A stretch of 5,193 nt of DNA, taken from assembly GCA_007129985.1 (NCBI GenBank), contig SKUL01000203.1, positions 1 through 5,193 of the forward strand. The letters are read 5' to 3'. The position numbers were made by a program, and so were the translations under genes. Below, in pieces: positions 1 to 4,683 of the stretch (position 1 is its first letter; each line of letters opens with the position of its first letter). Source of the stretch: Flavobacteriales bacterium. GTDB taxonomy: Bacteria; Bacteroidota; Bacteroidia; Flavobacteriales_D; SKUL01. Under the pieces are notes generated by a model that saw only the letters and a list, made by a program, of their open reading frames with translations, had not been told where the DNA came from and searched no databases.

Positions 1-274
1 CTTTGAGGGCAGCAATCTCAGACTGTAGCGCAGCGGGCGTTGTTCCGTCGGGCATAAACTGCATGGTCATATCACTGGCAGAGGCCGGAATGGCAAAAGA
101 GAGGGCAATCACGTCGTAGCGGTCATCCACCTGGCTGAGCGGGATGTACGGTGCGTTCATGTCATTCCAGTTGTGCCAGTAGCCCACCAACATGTGGTTT
201 GTGGTTTGGGCGAAGGTCGTTGCACAAATAAACGAGAGCGCAAGAAGCAAAGGAAAGCGAAGTAGATGGTTCAT
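1..274 (-). CDS. Secreted GH18 chitinase-like glycosidase, N-terminal 91 residues (runs off left edge)
   Basis: The visible protein begins with a clear Sec signal peptide: MNHLLRF, a hydrophobic core to about residue 18, and a likely signal peptidase I cut after TFA at residue 22, before QTTNH. The mature part opens with MLVGYWHNWND (residues 28-38), the first beta strand typical of family 18 glycosidases, followed by YDVIALSFAIP (53-63), the second strand of the barrel. Family members of this kind hydrolyse chitin or related beta-1,4 GlcNAc polymers outside the cell. The diagnostic SxGG and DxxDxDxE motifs would lie beyond the left edge, so catalysis cannot be confirmed, and an endo-beta-N-acetylglucosaminidase of the same fold is an alternative. 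The start at 274 is chosen because it is the only ATG directly before the signal peptide. A weak -7-like TACATTCG (minus strand, 293-300) lies upstream with no matching -33 TTG. The gene is divergent from the crotonase gene. Confidence 0.88.
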   Translation of the reverse strand, partial: MNHLLRFPLLLALSFICATTFAQTTNHMLVGYWHNWNDMNAPYIPLSQVDDRYDVIALSFAIPASASDMTMQFMPDGTTPAALQSEIAALK

Positions 275-484
275 GATGGCAGCAGCTTTGTGCGAATGTA
301 GCAACACGGGGTAATTCACGCCAGTGAAGCAGGTGCATTGCGGGTTTTAAAAAGCGAGGACAATTGGAAGTTCAAGCCTTATGGCTGCCCCTGGAGAGTA
401 TCAAGACAGAAGTCACCAGTGTTTTCAAGGCTATTGTCGGTGTGCAAGCAAAAGAGGGTGTGGTCTTTTTGATTGGTTTTCATA

Positions 485-522
485 TTCTTTGCGTTCTTTG
501 CGACTCTATTGCGCGCCTTGCG
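485..522 (+). repeat. Degenerate tandem TTCTTTGCG repeat
   Basis: Four head-to-tail units are visible: TTCTTTGCG (485-493), TTCTTTGCG (494-502, identical), ACTCTATTGCG (503-513) and CGCCTTGCG (514-522). The first two units are exact 9-base repeats and the last two keep the TTGCG core. From memory, similar runs read on the other strand as strings of CGCAAAG followed by a GGTTAA-like end, and I associate these with intergenic sequence in assorted Bacteroidota and other environmental genomes. That link is recall, not a search. The repeat forms the 5' arm of the stem-loop at 494-589. Confidence 0.6.
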
Positions 523-589
523 GTTAAACCTTTTTACCGCAATCCCGACATTCGTCGGGTCGCAATGAAGGCGCGGAGTGCGCAAGGGA
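494..589. other. Long branched stem-loop (possible mobile palindromic element or structured RNA)
   Basis: Paired arms nest in order. 494-502 pairs with 581-589 (9 pairs, two of them G-U). 503-506 pairs with 576-579. 512-519 (CGCGCCTT) pairs perfectly with 568-575 (AAGGCGCG). Inside that stem are two further hairpins: GCGGT/ACCGC (520-524 with 536-540) and the perfect CCCGAC-ATTC-GTCGGG (544-559). The result is a three-way-junction shape of about 96 bases. It could be a miniature palindromic repeat of the REP/MITE sort, a structured RNA or a boundary element between divergent genes. No U-tract follows, so it is not a standard rho-independent terminator. Pairings were found by eye without energy calculation. 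Confidence 0.5.
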
Positions 590-686
590 GACCCCAAAAC
601 ATAGAGTCACTTTCGTAATCATCAGAAAACAGTAGTTCGAAGGCACTTGCCCTCATTCAAGCCCAACGCATTCGCCCTTGAATTTG

Positions 687-694
687 TAAGTTTG
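687..694 (+). promoter_or_regulatory. Probable -7 box of the crotonase gene
   Basis: TAAGTTTG is an exact match to the Bacteroidota -7 consensus TAnnTTTG. It would place the transcription start near 701-703, about 14 bases before the ATG at 716. No TTG is found at the expected -33 spacing, so the promoter is only half supported. Its position inside the in-frame extension that begins at 647 argues that translation starts at 716. Confidence 0.45.
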
Positions 695-715
695 TGCTTC
701 TTAAAAAAACCGTAT

Positions 716-1495
716 ATGAACGCTGAAGCCAAAGACCTGGGACATGTTAGTTTGCACACCGACAATGGAATTGCCACCATTGAGTTTTTCCATCCGCTGA
801 GTAACTCCCTTCCCGGAAAGCTGTTGAACAAACTTGCCGATACCATACGCTCTTGCAACGACCGACCTGAAATTCGTGTTATTGTATTGCGCTCGGGTGG
901 TGACCGCGCTTTTTGCGCCGGCGCGAGTTTCGACGAGCTTGCCAGCATTGAGGACCTCCCCACCGGAAAGGAATTTTTCTCGGGATTTGCCAAGGTTATC
1001 AATGCCTGTCGCACCAGCAATAAGCTGATTATTGGACGTGTGCAAGGAAAAGCTGTGGGCGGCGGCGTAGGCGTTGCATCGGCTACAGATTATTGCTTTG
1101 CTACGGTACACGCGTCCGTTAAGCTGAGCGAATTGGCTGTGGGCATCGGGCCTTTTGTGGTGGGGCCTGCCGTTGCGCGAAAGATTGGAAACGCAGCCAT
1201 GAGCCAGTTGGCCATCAACGCCACCGAATGGAAAAGCGCCGAATGGGCCCGCGAGAAAGGTCTTTACGCCGAGCTTTTCGACACCGCCGAAGAAATGGAT
1301 GCCGCGATTGACGCGCTATCTGCCAAACTAACGGCCAGCAACCCCGAAGCCATGCGCATGCTAAAGCGCATTTTCTGGGAAGGCACCGACCACTGGGACG
1401 AGCTGCTCTCTGAGCGCGCCGCCATGAGCGGACAACTCGTACTCTCCGATTTCACCAAAAACGCCATCGCCAAGTTTAAGGCGGGGGCGAGATAG
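716..1495 (+). CDS. Enoyl-CoA hydratase/isomerase family protein (crotonase fold, LiuC-like)
   Basis: This 259-residue protein has the usual crotonase length. Residues 65-71 (AFCAGAS) form the first half of the acyl-CoA oxyanion hole, and GKAVGGG at 111-117 forms the second. KLSELAVGIGP (136-146) carries Glu139, aligning with the second catalytic Glu of rat enoyl-CoA hydratase (Glu164). The first catalytic Glu (rat Glu144, in GGGCELA) is replaced here by Gly119 in GGGVGVA. From memory, Pseudomonas LiuC-type methylglutaconyl-CoA hydratases share the pattern (L)SEx-x-IG-x-P followed by a conserved FVV/ARKIG-like helix, so a hydratase step in leucine or other acyl-CoA breakdown is plausible. The substrate cannot be fixed from sequence. 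The start at 716 follows an A-rich leader (ttaaaaaaac) and a -7 box. The same frame is open back to a TTG at 647, but those 23 residues resemble no crotonase N-terminus. It appears monocistronic and GC-rich, unlike the island that follows. Confidence 0.93.
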   Translation: MNAEAKDLGHVSLHTDNGIATIEFFHPLSNSLPGKLLNKLADTIRSCNDRPEIRVIVLRSGGDRAFCAGASFDELASIEDLPTGKEFFSGFAKVINACRTSNKLIIGRVQGKAVGGGVGVASATDYCFATVHASVKLSELAVGIGPFVVGPAVARKIGNAAMSQLAINATEWKSAEWAREKGLYAELFDTAEEMDAAIDALSAKLTASNPEAMRMLKRIFWEGTDHWDELLSERAAMSGQLVLSDFTKNAIAKFKAGAR

Positions 1496-1498
1496 GAG

Positions 1499-1516
1499 AA
1501 TCGTTGCAAAATATGC
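1499..1516 (+). repeat. Left copy of 18-base inverted repeat flanking the AT-rich island
   Basis: AATCGTTGCAAAATATGC begins 4 bases after the crotonase stop. It matches the reverse complement of 3098-3115, directly before the Fic start codon, at 17 of 18 positions. Because the right-hand site is itself palindromic, this copy also matches 3091-3108 in direct orientation at 15 of 18. The match decays beyond 1516 into GGCGG, where the palindrome would require AACGA. It may be a boundary (terminal or target-site) repeat of the 1499-3115 segment or a second, degenerate operator for whatever binds upstream of the Fic gene. Confidence 0.6.
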
Positions 1517-1571
1517 GGCGGTTGGTTCTATTCTTTGCACCTTCCCCAGTAATTGCCTCCTTTCCTCAAAG

Positions 1572-1618
1572 CGCTAATAAAAAGACCTTTTTTTTGTGTC
1601 TAAAACGTTATATTAGCG
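1572..1618. repeat. Imperfect hairpin with internal T8 tract, possible terminator
   Basis: CGCTAATA (1572-1579) is the exact inverted complement of TATTAGCG (1611-1618). Inside, AGAC (1583-1586) can pair with GTCT (1598-1601). The loop contains eight T residues (1588-1595). The T-tract sits in the loop rather than after the stem, so this is not a standard intrinsic terminator. It could mark transcription termination of the crotonase gene or a regulatory site for the following gene. Confidence 0.3.
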
Positions 1619-1719
1619 TGGAATTGTGAACGTGAAAGTGCATTGCAGCGATATAAAACGAGGGTGGTGCGGACTTGGTGCGGAGTGGTATACAGTTCTA
1701 ATAAGAGGAAGATGAAATC

Positions 1720-2193
1720 ATGACAAACCGTGCTACTCAACTGATAATCATTTTTATTGCATTCATCTCACATACATGTAGTTGTCAAAACAGTCATTTA
1801 ATAGATTGCGAAATAGATGTATTACAAAATATGATTGATTCTGTACCCTTGGCTGTAGTTATCGCCCAAAATACGGAAACAGCTCCCTATTCCAACCTAT
1901 ATCGAGTGCAAAGGCTCATGCCAAATAGTTTATTTTCTGACCCAAAGGAAATTGAATTTTTGTCAGACGCATCGCATCCCAATTTTGACAAGAATGAGTT
2001 TAAAAAAATAAACAGCGAATGTTGGCTGTTCTTATTGAACCATTCTGATTATGACTGGGAGACAAATTTGTTTCTGTACTATCTATTCGATAAAGACGCG
2101 CTTTTTTTGATTGGAATGAAGCAGAATGAATGGAAAAAACGTTATAAAAAGCTTGAATATGAAGAATGGAGGGAGTATTTTGAAAAGCAATGA
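1720..2193 (+). CDS. Orphan exported protein, 157 residues, AT-rich
   Basis: I do not recognise this family. The N-terminus (Lys/Arg-poor MTNRATQ, then LIIIFIAFI at 8-16) is a short signal-like segment, followed by HTCSCQNS. Cys20 or Cys22 could be lipidated, and the Cys-Gln/Ser context after a hydrophobic run recalls Bacteroidota lipoproteins, although the lipobox is poor. The mature part has a DWETNLFLYYLFDKDA segment (112-127) and a charged, Trp-rich tail (EWKKRYKKLEYEEW, 137-150) likely to be helical. Two lines of the gene that I counted are about 30% GC, against about 60% in the crotonase gene, which suggests acquired DNA. The start is supported by AGAGGA at 1704-1709, a Shine-Dalgarno-like run about 10 bases before the ATG. 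No partner gene is adjacent. An immunity-like or host-interaction role is possible but only speculation. Confidence 0.72.
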   Translation: MTNRATQLIIIFIAFISHTCSCQNSHLIDCEIDVLQNMIDSVPLAVVIAQNTETAPYSNLYRVQRLMPNSLFSDPKEIEFLSDASHPNFDKNEFKKINSECWLFLLNHSDYDWETNLFLYYLFDKDALFLIGMKQNEWKKRYKKLEYEEWREYFEKQ

Positions 2194-2466
2194 TTCAAAT
2201 TGTCTTCGTCTATCCGAGACATCTCCGTACGCTCACCCCGCTCCCGCGCGAAATGGAATTCGACGAAGTCTATCCCTGCGCGTGGGAATGTGTGAGCAAG
2301 GCCTGATGGAAAATGTTATCTTAGCACGATGAGCGTCTCAAATGAAACAACCATGCAATGGTTAATCTGCCTGACATCAAAATTTGGCTCACGCGAAAGG
2401 ATTCGCTCGGGAGCGGCGGGCTTTCACTAGAATCGCTGAAAGAACGTATTGAATACTAAACAAAAC
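2194..2466. other. GC-rich spacer between two AT-rich orphan genes
   Basis: The first part is near 60% GC (line 2221-2280 counted), in sharp contrast to the genes on either side. No convincing gene is present. The spacer contains the nested inverted repeats at 2204-2287, a small hairpin CTTTCA (2421-2426)/TGAAAG (2437-2442), and short open frames such as 33 codons at 2358-2459 that overlap the next gene's leader. The GC shift suggests leftover pieces of an older sequence between separately acquired genes. Confidence 0.5.
2204..2287. repeat. Nested inverted and direct repeats
   Basis: CTTCGTC (2204-2210) is the exact inverted complement of GACGAAG (2262-2268). GTCTATCC occurs twice in direct orientation, at 2208-2215 and 2268-2275, exactly 60 bases apart. 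TCCCGCGCG (2242-2250) pairs with 2279-2287 over 9 pairs with one G-U. The two inverted pairs interleave, so they cannot form together, giving either a pseudoknot or alternative folds. Confidence 0.45.
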
Positions 2467-2952
2467 ATGGATTATTCAGTAAATTTACTTGATGGTTTTG
2501 TTGACCTGAATACTCTTTCTCCTGATAGCAAGTACTTTTATCGTATTACAAAACCAATTGAGATTCGGATGTCTGTTTTTGGGTCACGATTGGCTTTCCT
2601 TGACGTGGAAGGAAATATCCTATTCTGTACTGCTAACAAATCGTTTGCTCTTTGGATGCCTCCCTTTGAAACTTTTAGAAATGTATACTGGTCTCAAGAA
2701 GGGAACTTTGCACTTTTCACATGTTTTAATGGAGTAAGAACGACTATTTCAGTTTTGGAACTCTACTCAGGTGTTATTTGGGAAAAGGAACATACGGCGG
2801 AATTCAATTTTCAGGAGTTAATCAGTGCTGTTCAGAATGACAGAACTCTATTAGATTATCTGAAAACTGAAAATTACGCTGTTAACCCACTGCATAACAA
2901 TTATTCTAACGAATATTCAGTTGGTTTTTTTTACCCTAAATGGTTCCCCTAG
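2467..2952 (+). CDS. Orphan cytoplasmic protein, 161 residues, AT-rich
   Basis: I do not recognise this family. There is no signal peptide or membrane segment. Residues 31-105 alternate short hydrophobic strands with turns (VFGSRLAFLDVEGNILFC, then VYWSQEGNFALFTCFNG, then TISVLELYSGVIW), resembling two or three blades of a beta-propeller-like sheet. The C-terminal third is mixed and ends in FFYPKWFP. I chose the ATG at 2467, which follows an A-rich leader (actaaacaaaac) typical of Bacteroidota starts; an in-frame TTG at 2449 would add six residues (MNTKQN). Base composition is AT-rich like the preceding orphan gene and unlike the GC-rich spacer between them, pointing to lateral acquisition. 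A single-domain immunity protein or a stray sensor is possible, but nothing in the sequence decides this. Confidence 0.7.
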   Translation: MDYSVNLLDGFVDLNTLSPDSKYFYRITKPIEIRMSVFGSRLAFLDVEGNILFCTANKSFALWMPPFETFRNVYWSQEGNFALFTCFNGVRTTISVLELYSGVIWEKEHTAEFNFQELISAVQNDRTLLDYLKTENYAVNPLHNNYSNEYSVGFFYPKWFP

Positions 2953-2967
2953 TGTTCTTTGCTACAT

Positions 2968-3063
2968 TCATGCGACCCCAGACACGCCAGCTTTCCATAG
3001 GCTAGCAGGCTTGCCAAACTCAAATACCACCTTCAGCCCGGGCTGAACAGTACCAAGCATCAT
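2968..3063 (-). pseudogene. Possible short gene remnant, 31 codons
   Basis: On the minus strand an open frame from an ATG at 3063 to a TGA at 2968-2970 reads MMLGTVQPGLKVVFEF and continues GKPASLWKAGVSGVA. The frame stays open further upstream through the operator region. The composition is protein-like, and base content is close to the outer genes rather than to the AT-rich orphans, so it may be the worn C-terminal end of a lost gene. It could equally be chance. I recognise no family. Confidence 0.2.
3032..3047. repeat. Perfect 16-base palindrome
   Basis: TTCAGCCCGGGCTGAA is fully self-complementary with no spacer. It lies 25 bases upstream of the first TGCAACGA half-site in front of the Fic gene. 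It may be a dimeric protein binding site or part of the boundary of the AT-rich island. Without a spacer it would form a poor RNA hairpin. Confidence 0.55.
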
Positions 3064-3071
3064 CGCACAGA

Positions 3072-3115
3072 ATGCAACGAAAATGACTATATTCGTTGCA
3101 TAATTTGCAACGATT
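3072..3115. promoter_or_regulatory. Triple TGCAACGA operator-like array upstream of the Fic gene
   Basis: Three exact octamers alternate in orientation: TGCAACGA at 3073-3080, TCGTTGCA at 3093-3100 and TGCAACGA at 3106-3113. The first two form a 10-base perfect inverted repeat (ATGCAACGAA 3072-3081 with TTCGTTGCAT 3092-3101) across 10 bases. The second and third form an 8-base inverted repeat across 5 bases. The last half-site ends 3 bases before the ATG at 3117. Such spacing around a -7 box is typical of a repressor operator. Fic proteins with C-terminal winged helices are plausible autoregulators, but the binder is inferred. Stretch 3098-3115 is also the right copy of the inverted repeat seen at 1499-1516. 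Confidence 0.65.
3088..3095 (+). promoter_or_regulatory. Candidate -7 box of the Fic gene
   Basis: TATATTCG matches the Bacteroidota TAnnTTTG pattern at all but one defined position. It falls between the first two TGCAACGA half-sites, so a bound repressor would cover it. Transcription would begin near 3102, about 15 bases before the ATG. No -33 TTG is visible at normal spacing. Confidence 0.35.
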
Positions 3116-3116
3116 A

Positions 3117-4235
3117 ATGCTCTACATCCACCAGCTTAAGCAATGGCCGCAGTTTCAATGGGACAATGATTCTGTTGTGGTACTATTGGGTGAAGCCCGG
3201 AATCTGCAAGGCCGCTTGATGGGCAAAATGGAGTCGCTTGGGTTCAACCTGCAAAGTGAGGCCATGTTGAACACCATCACGCTGGATGTATTGAAATCCT
3301 CTGAGATTGAAGGCGAGTATTTGGATATCAATCAGGTGCGCTCATCCGTTGCCCGAAGACTGGGAATAGATATTGCCGGTTCTGTTGAAACCGACCGCAC
3401 CGTTGACGGCGTGGTAGAAATGATGCTCGATGCCACCCAAAACTGCAACAAGGCCCTCACAGCCGAGCGGCTCTTTGCCTGGCACGCTGCGCTCTTCCCC
3501 ACCGGAAGAAGGGGAATGTTCAAAATCACCGTTGCCGATTGGCGCAAAGACACCAAAGGGCCTATGCAAGTGGTTTCGGGCGCATTAGGCAAGGAAAAAG
3601 TTCATTTTGAAGCTCCTGCTGTGGACCGCGTTCAAGAAGAAATGACAGTTTTTATTGAGTGGCTGAACGGGCACAAAGACATGGATTTGGTTCTGAAAGC
3701 TGCCATTGCCCACCTGTGGTTTGTGACCATACACCCCTTTGAGGATGGCAACGGAAGAATGGCTCGTGCCATTACGGATATGTTACTGGCTCAATCAGAT
3801 AAAAGCACCCGGCGTTTCTACAGCATGTCGGCACAAATCCGCATTGAGCGCAAGCAATACTACGCCGTACTCGAAAAAACGCAAAAAGGAAACCTGAACA
3901 TCACAACGTGGTTAACATGGTTCCTGAATTGTCTTATCCACGCCTTGCAATCGTCAGAAAAGATTCTGGCTAACGTATTGCTCAAAGCCAATTTTTGGAA
4001 CTCACACGCTTCCACCCTCATGAATGACAGACAGCAAAAAATGCTGACATTGCTGTTGGACGGTTTCAAGGGCAAGCTCACATCTTCAAAGTGGGCGCAG
4101 ATTGCCAAATGTTCAAAGGACACGGCCATTCGGGATATCAACGATTTGATAACGAAGCACATTCTTAAAAAGGAACAAGCCAGCGGTAGAAGCACCCACT
4201 ACGAACTCATACAACCACCCCCTCATCATGAATGA
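3117..4235 (+). CDS. Class II Fic-family protein AMP-transferase with C-terminal winged helix
   Basis: This 372-residue protein is full length; I recall Shewanella SoFic, of the same layout, as about the same size. The N-terminus MLYIHQLKQWPQFQW is characteristic of the DUF4172-type domain (about 1-85). Ser61-SEI-Glu65-Gly66 fits the class II inhibitory motif (S/T)xxxE(G/N), whose Glu blocks productive ATP binding until relieved. The Fic motif HPFEDGNGRMAR (206-217) is intact, with catalytic His206, Mg-binding Asp210 and phosphate-binding Gly/Asn/Arg. DWRKDTKGPMQVVSG (141-155) is the substrate-docking flap. Residues about 321-364 (WAQIAKCSKDTAIRDINDL, then GRSTHYEL) form a winged helix. The enzyme should transfer AMP from ATP to a hydroxyl side chain of a protein target and may bind DNA. 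The target is unknown. I chose the ATG at 3117; the in-frame TTG at 3096 lies inside the operator and would add seven residues absent from the family start. It is translationally coupled to the next gene by an 8-base overlap. Confidence 0.95.
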   Translation: MLYIHQLKQWPQFQWDNDSVVVLLGEARNLQGRLMGKMESLGFNLQSEAMLNTITLDVLKSSEIEGEYLDINQVRSSVARRLGIDIAGSVETDRTVDGVVEMMLDATQNCNKALTAERLFAWHAALFPTGRRGMFKITVADWRKDTKGPMQVVSGALGKEKVHFEAPAVDRVQEEMTVFIEWLNGHKDMDLVLKAAIAHLWFVTIHPFEDGNGRMARAITDMLLAQSDKSTRRFYSMSAQIRIERKQYYAVLEKTQKGNLNITTWLTWFLNCLIHALQSSEKILANVLLKANFWNSHASTLMNDRQQKMLTLLLDGFKGKLTSSKWAQIAKCSKDTAIRDINDLITKHILKKEQASGRSTHYELIQPPPHHE

Positions 4236-4656
4236 AGACATCATCGGCGGCATATTGTTGCTTCTGTTTGGCGTACTGTCGCTTATAGCCGGCGTGGTAC
4301 TGTTGCGCAGACATTTAAAGCTGCTAATGCGTGCCAAACGGGGCAGCGCCACAGTTGTGGACTATGAAGATAGCTGGGGACATGACTACGACGGAAACAG
4401 GGTTCGGTACTACACCCGTGTGGTTCAGTTCACCAACAAGAATGGCGAGCTCGTAACTGCACGCGAAAATGTGTCGCGCCTCAACAAACAATTGCACCAA
4501 AGGGTAAAGGTTCTGTATTACAAGGATGGCGACCAGCACATTATACACCAGCCTTCCTTGTGGTCGGATGTGCTGTTTCCTGTGCTGATTCTTTTCGCCG
4601 GCATATTTGGTCTGGTAACAGGCGGTGCCTTGCTGCTGGGGATTCCGTTGGATTAA
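4228..4656 (+). CDS. DUF3592-like two-helix membrane protein
   Basis: This 142-residue protein has one membrane segment at each end (about 5-27 and 113-138) and a soluble beta-rich domain between them. The RRHLKLLMRAKRG stretch after the first helix suggests the central domain faces the cytoplasm. The order fits DUF3592: a helix, then GSATVVDYE, then YYTRVVQFTNKNGELVTA, then QRVKVLYYKDGDQHII and a second helix. The biochemical role of this family is not known. The ATG overlaps the last 8 bases of the Fic gene, so the two are probably translated from one message, and a functional pairing (membrane target, anchor or partner of the Fic enzyme) can be inferred but not shown. The family call is from pattern memory. 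The next gene converges 27 bases downstream, with only a 4-base GTAC stem at 4671-4681 and no clear terminator. Confidence 0.85.
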   Translation: MNEDIIGGILLLLFGVLSLIAGVVLLRRHLKLLMRAKRGSATVVDYEDSWGHDYDGNRVRYYTRVVQFTNKNGELVTARENVSRLNKQLHQRVKVLYYKDGDQHIIHQPSLWSDVLFPVLILFAGIFGLVTGGALLLGIPLD

Positions 4657-4683
4657 ATGGACTCCAAAAAGTACTTTGTACGA

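Larger units (their letters stand above)
275..715. other. Intergenic region without a credible gene
   Basis: This gap separates two divergently transcribed genes. Open frames of 84 codons (plus, TTG start at 364) and 72 codons (minus, 379-597) run through it, but both are built largely from the repeat and hairpin at 485-589, lack a convincing start context and resemble no family I know. What I can support here is a weak promoter-like box for the chitinase at 293-300, the tandem repeat and branched stem-loop described separately, and the promoter box of the crotonase gene at 687-694. Confidence 0.7.

Noticed and set aside
364..618. 84-codon plus-strand open frame starting at TTG, with a 72-codon minus-strand shadow at 379-597
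   Set aside because: Most of the frame is the tandem repeat and hairpin at 485-589. The start context is poor and the translation resembles no family, so both frames are probably by-products of the repeat.
647..715. Longer N-terminus for the crotonase from a TTG at 647
   Set aside because: The extra 23 residues do not look like a crotonase N-terminus, and an exact -7 box lies inside them, placing the transcription start after 694.
2126..2332. 68-codon plus-strand frame overlapping the end of the first orphan gene
   Set aside because: It begins inside the 157-residue gene in another frame and runs into the GC-rich repeats. No start signal or family resemblance supports it.
2194..2448. Integron attC-type recombination site after the first orphan gene
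   Set aside because: The inverted repeats lack paired RYYYAAC and GTTRRRY end boxes in the required arrangement, and no integrase is visible.
4657..4683. Bidirectional terminator between the DUF3592-like and barrel genes
   Set aside because: Only a 4-base GTAC/GTAC stem with a 3-base loop is present, without a GC-rich stem or T-tract.
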